The notes under the pieces were generated by a model. That model had not been told where the DNA came from and did not search any database. It saw nothing but the letters and a program-made list of their open reading frames with translations. DNA of 64,000 nt from Chryseobacterium taeanense. GTDB lineage: Bacteria > Bacteroidota > Bacteroidia > Flavobacteriales > Weeksellaceae. Of this stretch, positions 62,272 through 64,000 are shown in pieces. Location: assembly GCF_900099685.1 (NCBI RefSeq), contig NZ_FNDW01000010.1, positions 96,733 through 160,732 on the forward strand, read 5' to 3'. Each line of letters opens with the position of its first letter. Positions within the stretch are counted from its first letter, which is position 1. The position numbers and the translations under genes are program-made.

Positions 62272-63714
62272 ATGCTCATCAGATCCAAAACTAAAACCGT
62301 ATTGCTCGCTTCTTTACTTATTTCATCTTCTTTTTTTTCACAGGCTCACAATGTTTCCGAAGGGTATCAAAAACCAACAGATCCTCTGGTGGTAAAGAAT
62401 CTTGAAAATTGGCAGGATCTGAAATTCGGACTGTTTATGCATTGGGGAACCTACAGTCAATGGGGAATTGTAGAAAGCTGGAGTCTTTGTCCGGAAGATG
62501 AATCATGGACGCAAAGAAAACCTGAGCATGGAAAATCATACTACGAATATGTGAAGAATTATGAAAATCTTCAGACGACATTTAATCCGGTTCAGTTTAA
62601 TCCTCAAAAATGGGCAGATGCCGTAAAAAAGGCAGGAATGAAATACGTGGTTTTTACGACAAAGCATCACGATGGCTTTGCGATGTTCGATACACAACAG
62701 TCTGATTATAAAATTACTTCTTCAAAAACACCTTTTTCCAAAAATCCGAAAGCGGATGTCACAAAGGAAATTTTTAATACGTTCAGAAAAGAGGGCTTCA
62801 AAATTGGAGCATATTTTTCAAAACCCGACTGGCATTCTGATGATTACTGGTGGTCATATTTTCCGCCCAAAGACCGGAATGTAAATTATGATCCAAAAAA
62901 ATATCCTGAAAGGTGGAACAGTTTTAAAAACTTTACTTTTAATCAGTTAAATGAACTTACCTCCAATTATGGCAAAGTTGATATTCTTTGGTTAGACGGC
63001 GGATGGGTACGCCCATTTCGCACCATTGATCCGAATGTTGAATGGCAGAGAACCATCAAAGTTGAACAGGATATTGATATGGATAAGATCGGAGCAATGG
63101 CTCGGAAAAATCAACCGGGAATCATCATTGTAGACCGTACCGTTCCAGGAAAATGGGAGAATTATGTTACGCCCGAACAGGCTGTTCCGGAAAAAGCCCT
63201 TTCAATTCCATGGGAAAGCTGTATCACGATGGGCGATTCATTTTCATATGTTCCGAATGATAATTATAAATCGTCTCAGAAAATCATTGAAACATTGGTG
63301 AAAATCATTTCAAGAGGTGGAAACTATTTAATGAACATTGCTCCCGGCCCCAACGGAGATTACGATCCGGTGGTTTATGAAAGATTGAAGGAAATTTCTG
63401 TGTGGATGAATAGCAATCAGTCGGCGGTTTTTGCGACAAGAACTGTGGCACCTTATCACGATGGGAATTTTTATTACACCCAAAGCAAAGACGGAAAAAC
63501 AGTGAATATTTTTCATTTAGACGAGAAAACGAATTATGAAGTTCCATCAACACTACATTTTACAATTCCTGACAACTTTAAACCCAAATCATTGAAAGTT
63601 TTAGGATTAAAAAATAAAATTAATTGGAAACAATCAGGAAACATCATTAAAGTTGATTTACCGGTAGAAAGAAATCAATTGAAATATTCAACCGTAATCC
63701 AGATAAGTGAATAA
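62272..63714 (+). CDS. Exported alpha-L-fucosidase, GH29
   Basis: A 480-residue enzyme with a signal peptide (1-25, SSSFFSQAHN). LKFGLFMHWGTYSQWGIVES, YVVFTTKHHDGFAMFDTQQS and VDILWLDGGWV (nucleophile Asp region) are GH29 hallmarks, together with SRGGNYLMNIAPGPNGD in the last third of the barrel. It removes terminal alpha-L-fucose from glycans. Its C-terminal beta-sandwich is short (about 80 residues). It stands alone, divergent from the RHS operon, with the repeat array in its upstream gap. Confidence 0.95.
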   Translation: MLIRSKTKTVLLASLLISSSFFSQAHNVSEGYQKPTDPLVVKNLENWQDLKFGLFMHWGTYSQWGIVESWSLCPEDESWTQRKPEHGKSYYEYVKNYENLQTTFNPVQFNPQKWADAVKKAGMKYVVFTTKHHDGFAMFDTQQSDYKITSSKTPFSKNPKADVTKEIFNTFRKEGFKIGAYFSKPDWHSDDYWWSYFPPKDRNVNYDPKKYPERWNSFKNFTFNQLNELTSNYGKVDILWLDGGWVRPFRTIDPNVEWQRTIKVEQDIDMDKIGAMARKNQPGIIIVDRTVPGKWENYVTPEQAVPEKALSIPWESCITMGDSFSYVPNDNYKSSQKIIETLVKIISRGGNYLMNIAPGPNGDYDPVVYERLKEISVWMNSNQSAVFATRTVAPYHDGNFYYTQSKDGKTVNIFHLDEKTNYEVPSTLHFTIPDNFKPKSLKVLGLKNKINWKQSGNIIKVDLPVERNQLKYSTVIQISE

Positions 63715-64000
63715 GGTTTTTAAACCGACTTAGGAAATCGGAGCGTTAAGAAAATTAAAACTTAATCCGTTAAGAAATTCCCATTGTTTGAAGCGCGACA
63801 CCAACATTAAACCGAAGAACCAATATTGAATTCGCGCAAGTTTTGGGAATTTTAGGATTAAATTTTAATTTTTAGCGAAGAGTTCCAAGTCTTGAACTTT
63901 TGTTTCTCGTATGTTTGCGTAAGAAAGATTTACGTTTTACATAGGATAACAAAAAGCTAAGAGACAGAAGAAATATTTTGTGTCAGGTAGTTAATTTGAT
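63715..64000. other. Gene-free stretch at the window end
   Basis: No coding frame, hairpin with T tract, or repeat is convincing here; the sequence is AT-rich and ends within the gap. Confidence 0.5.

Overview
The window looks like a chromosomal segment of a Bacteroidota member of the Chryseobacterium/Flavobacterium type. The evidence is AT-rich non-coding DNA, TAnnTTTG-type -7 boxes with few Shine-Dalgarno sites, a C-terminal type IX secretion (T9SS) sorting domain, a fused alpha/beta E1 2-oxoacid dehydrogenase, a Reg_prop/Y_Y_Y histidine kinase, and RHS proteins with a DUF6443-type N-terminus. The genus is inferred from protein style, since no rRNA or tRNA gene is present.

Layout. 0.3-4 kb: secreted VGIGT-repeat surface protein and an HU-like/DUF4469 protein, followed by hairpin-rich and roughly 240-bp tandem repeats. 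5.1-5.7 kb: a two-gene unit of tiny proteins, one with an HTH. 6.7-11 kb: a hybrid propeller histidine kinase convergent with a LuxR-type response regulator, then an Lrp regulator divergent from an MFS exporter. 12.5-26 kb: housekeeping and stress genes (GH3 glucosidase, GNAT, Na+/H+ antiporter, topoisomerase III, TetX-like monooxygenase with an AraC regulator, thioesterase, holin-like membrane protein, S9 peptidase, DNA glycosylase, AIM24). 26.5-38 kb: queA, rlmN, fatty acid hydroxylase, polyprenyl synthase, fused E1, and an HxlR/old-yellow-enzyme pair. 38-44.9 kb: C1 peptidase, ECF sigma factor with a membrane partner carrying a TonB-plug-like tail, a TSP3/VWA lipoprotein and a TlpA-like thioredoxin. 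45-48 kb: a GbsR/MarR regulator followed by a small membrane, SRPBCC and epimerase cluster that shares its palindromic operator. 62.2-63.7 kb: GH29 fucosidase.

The most interesting region is 48.3-61.5 kb on the minus strand. A T9SS-sorted beta-propeller protein is translationally coupled to a secreted RHS protein (interrupted by one in-frame TGA at a conserved Gly) and then to a full RHS toxin gene with a candidate immunity gene. Downstream lie three further orphan RHS-tip/toxin/immunity cassettes. Each begins with a near-copy of the same RHS core end and none has an ATG start. One cassette is frameshifted by a 5-bp tandem duplication. This looks like a polymorphic-toxin locus with a store of exchangeable toxin ends, possibly linked to T9SS export.

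A second theme is the non-coding DNA. Several gaps carry private arrays of short degenerate words (7-bp, 10-bp, two independent 21-bp arrays, roughly 240-bp), and one dispersed element family occurs in at least three gaps. REP-like palindromes also sit in frame inside the T9SS protein gene.
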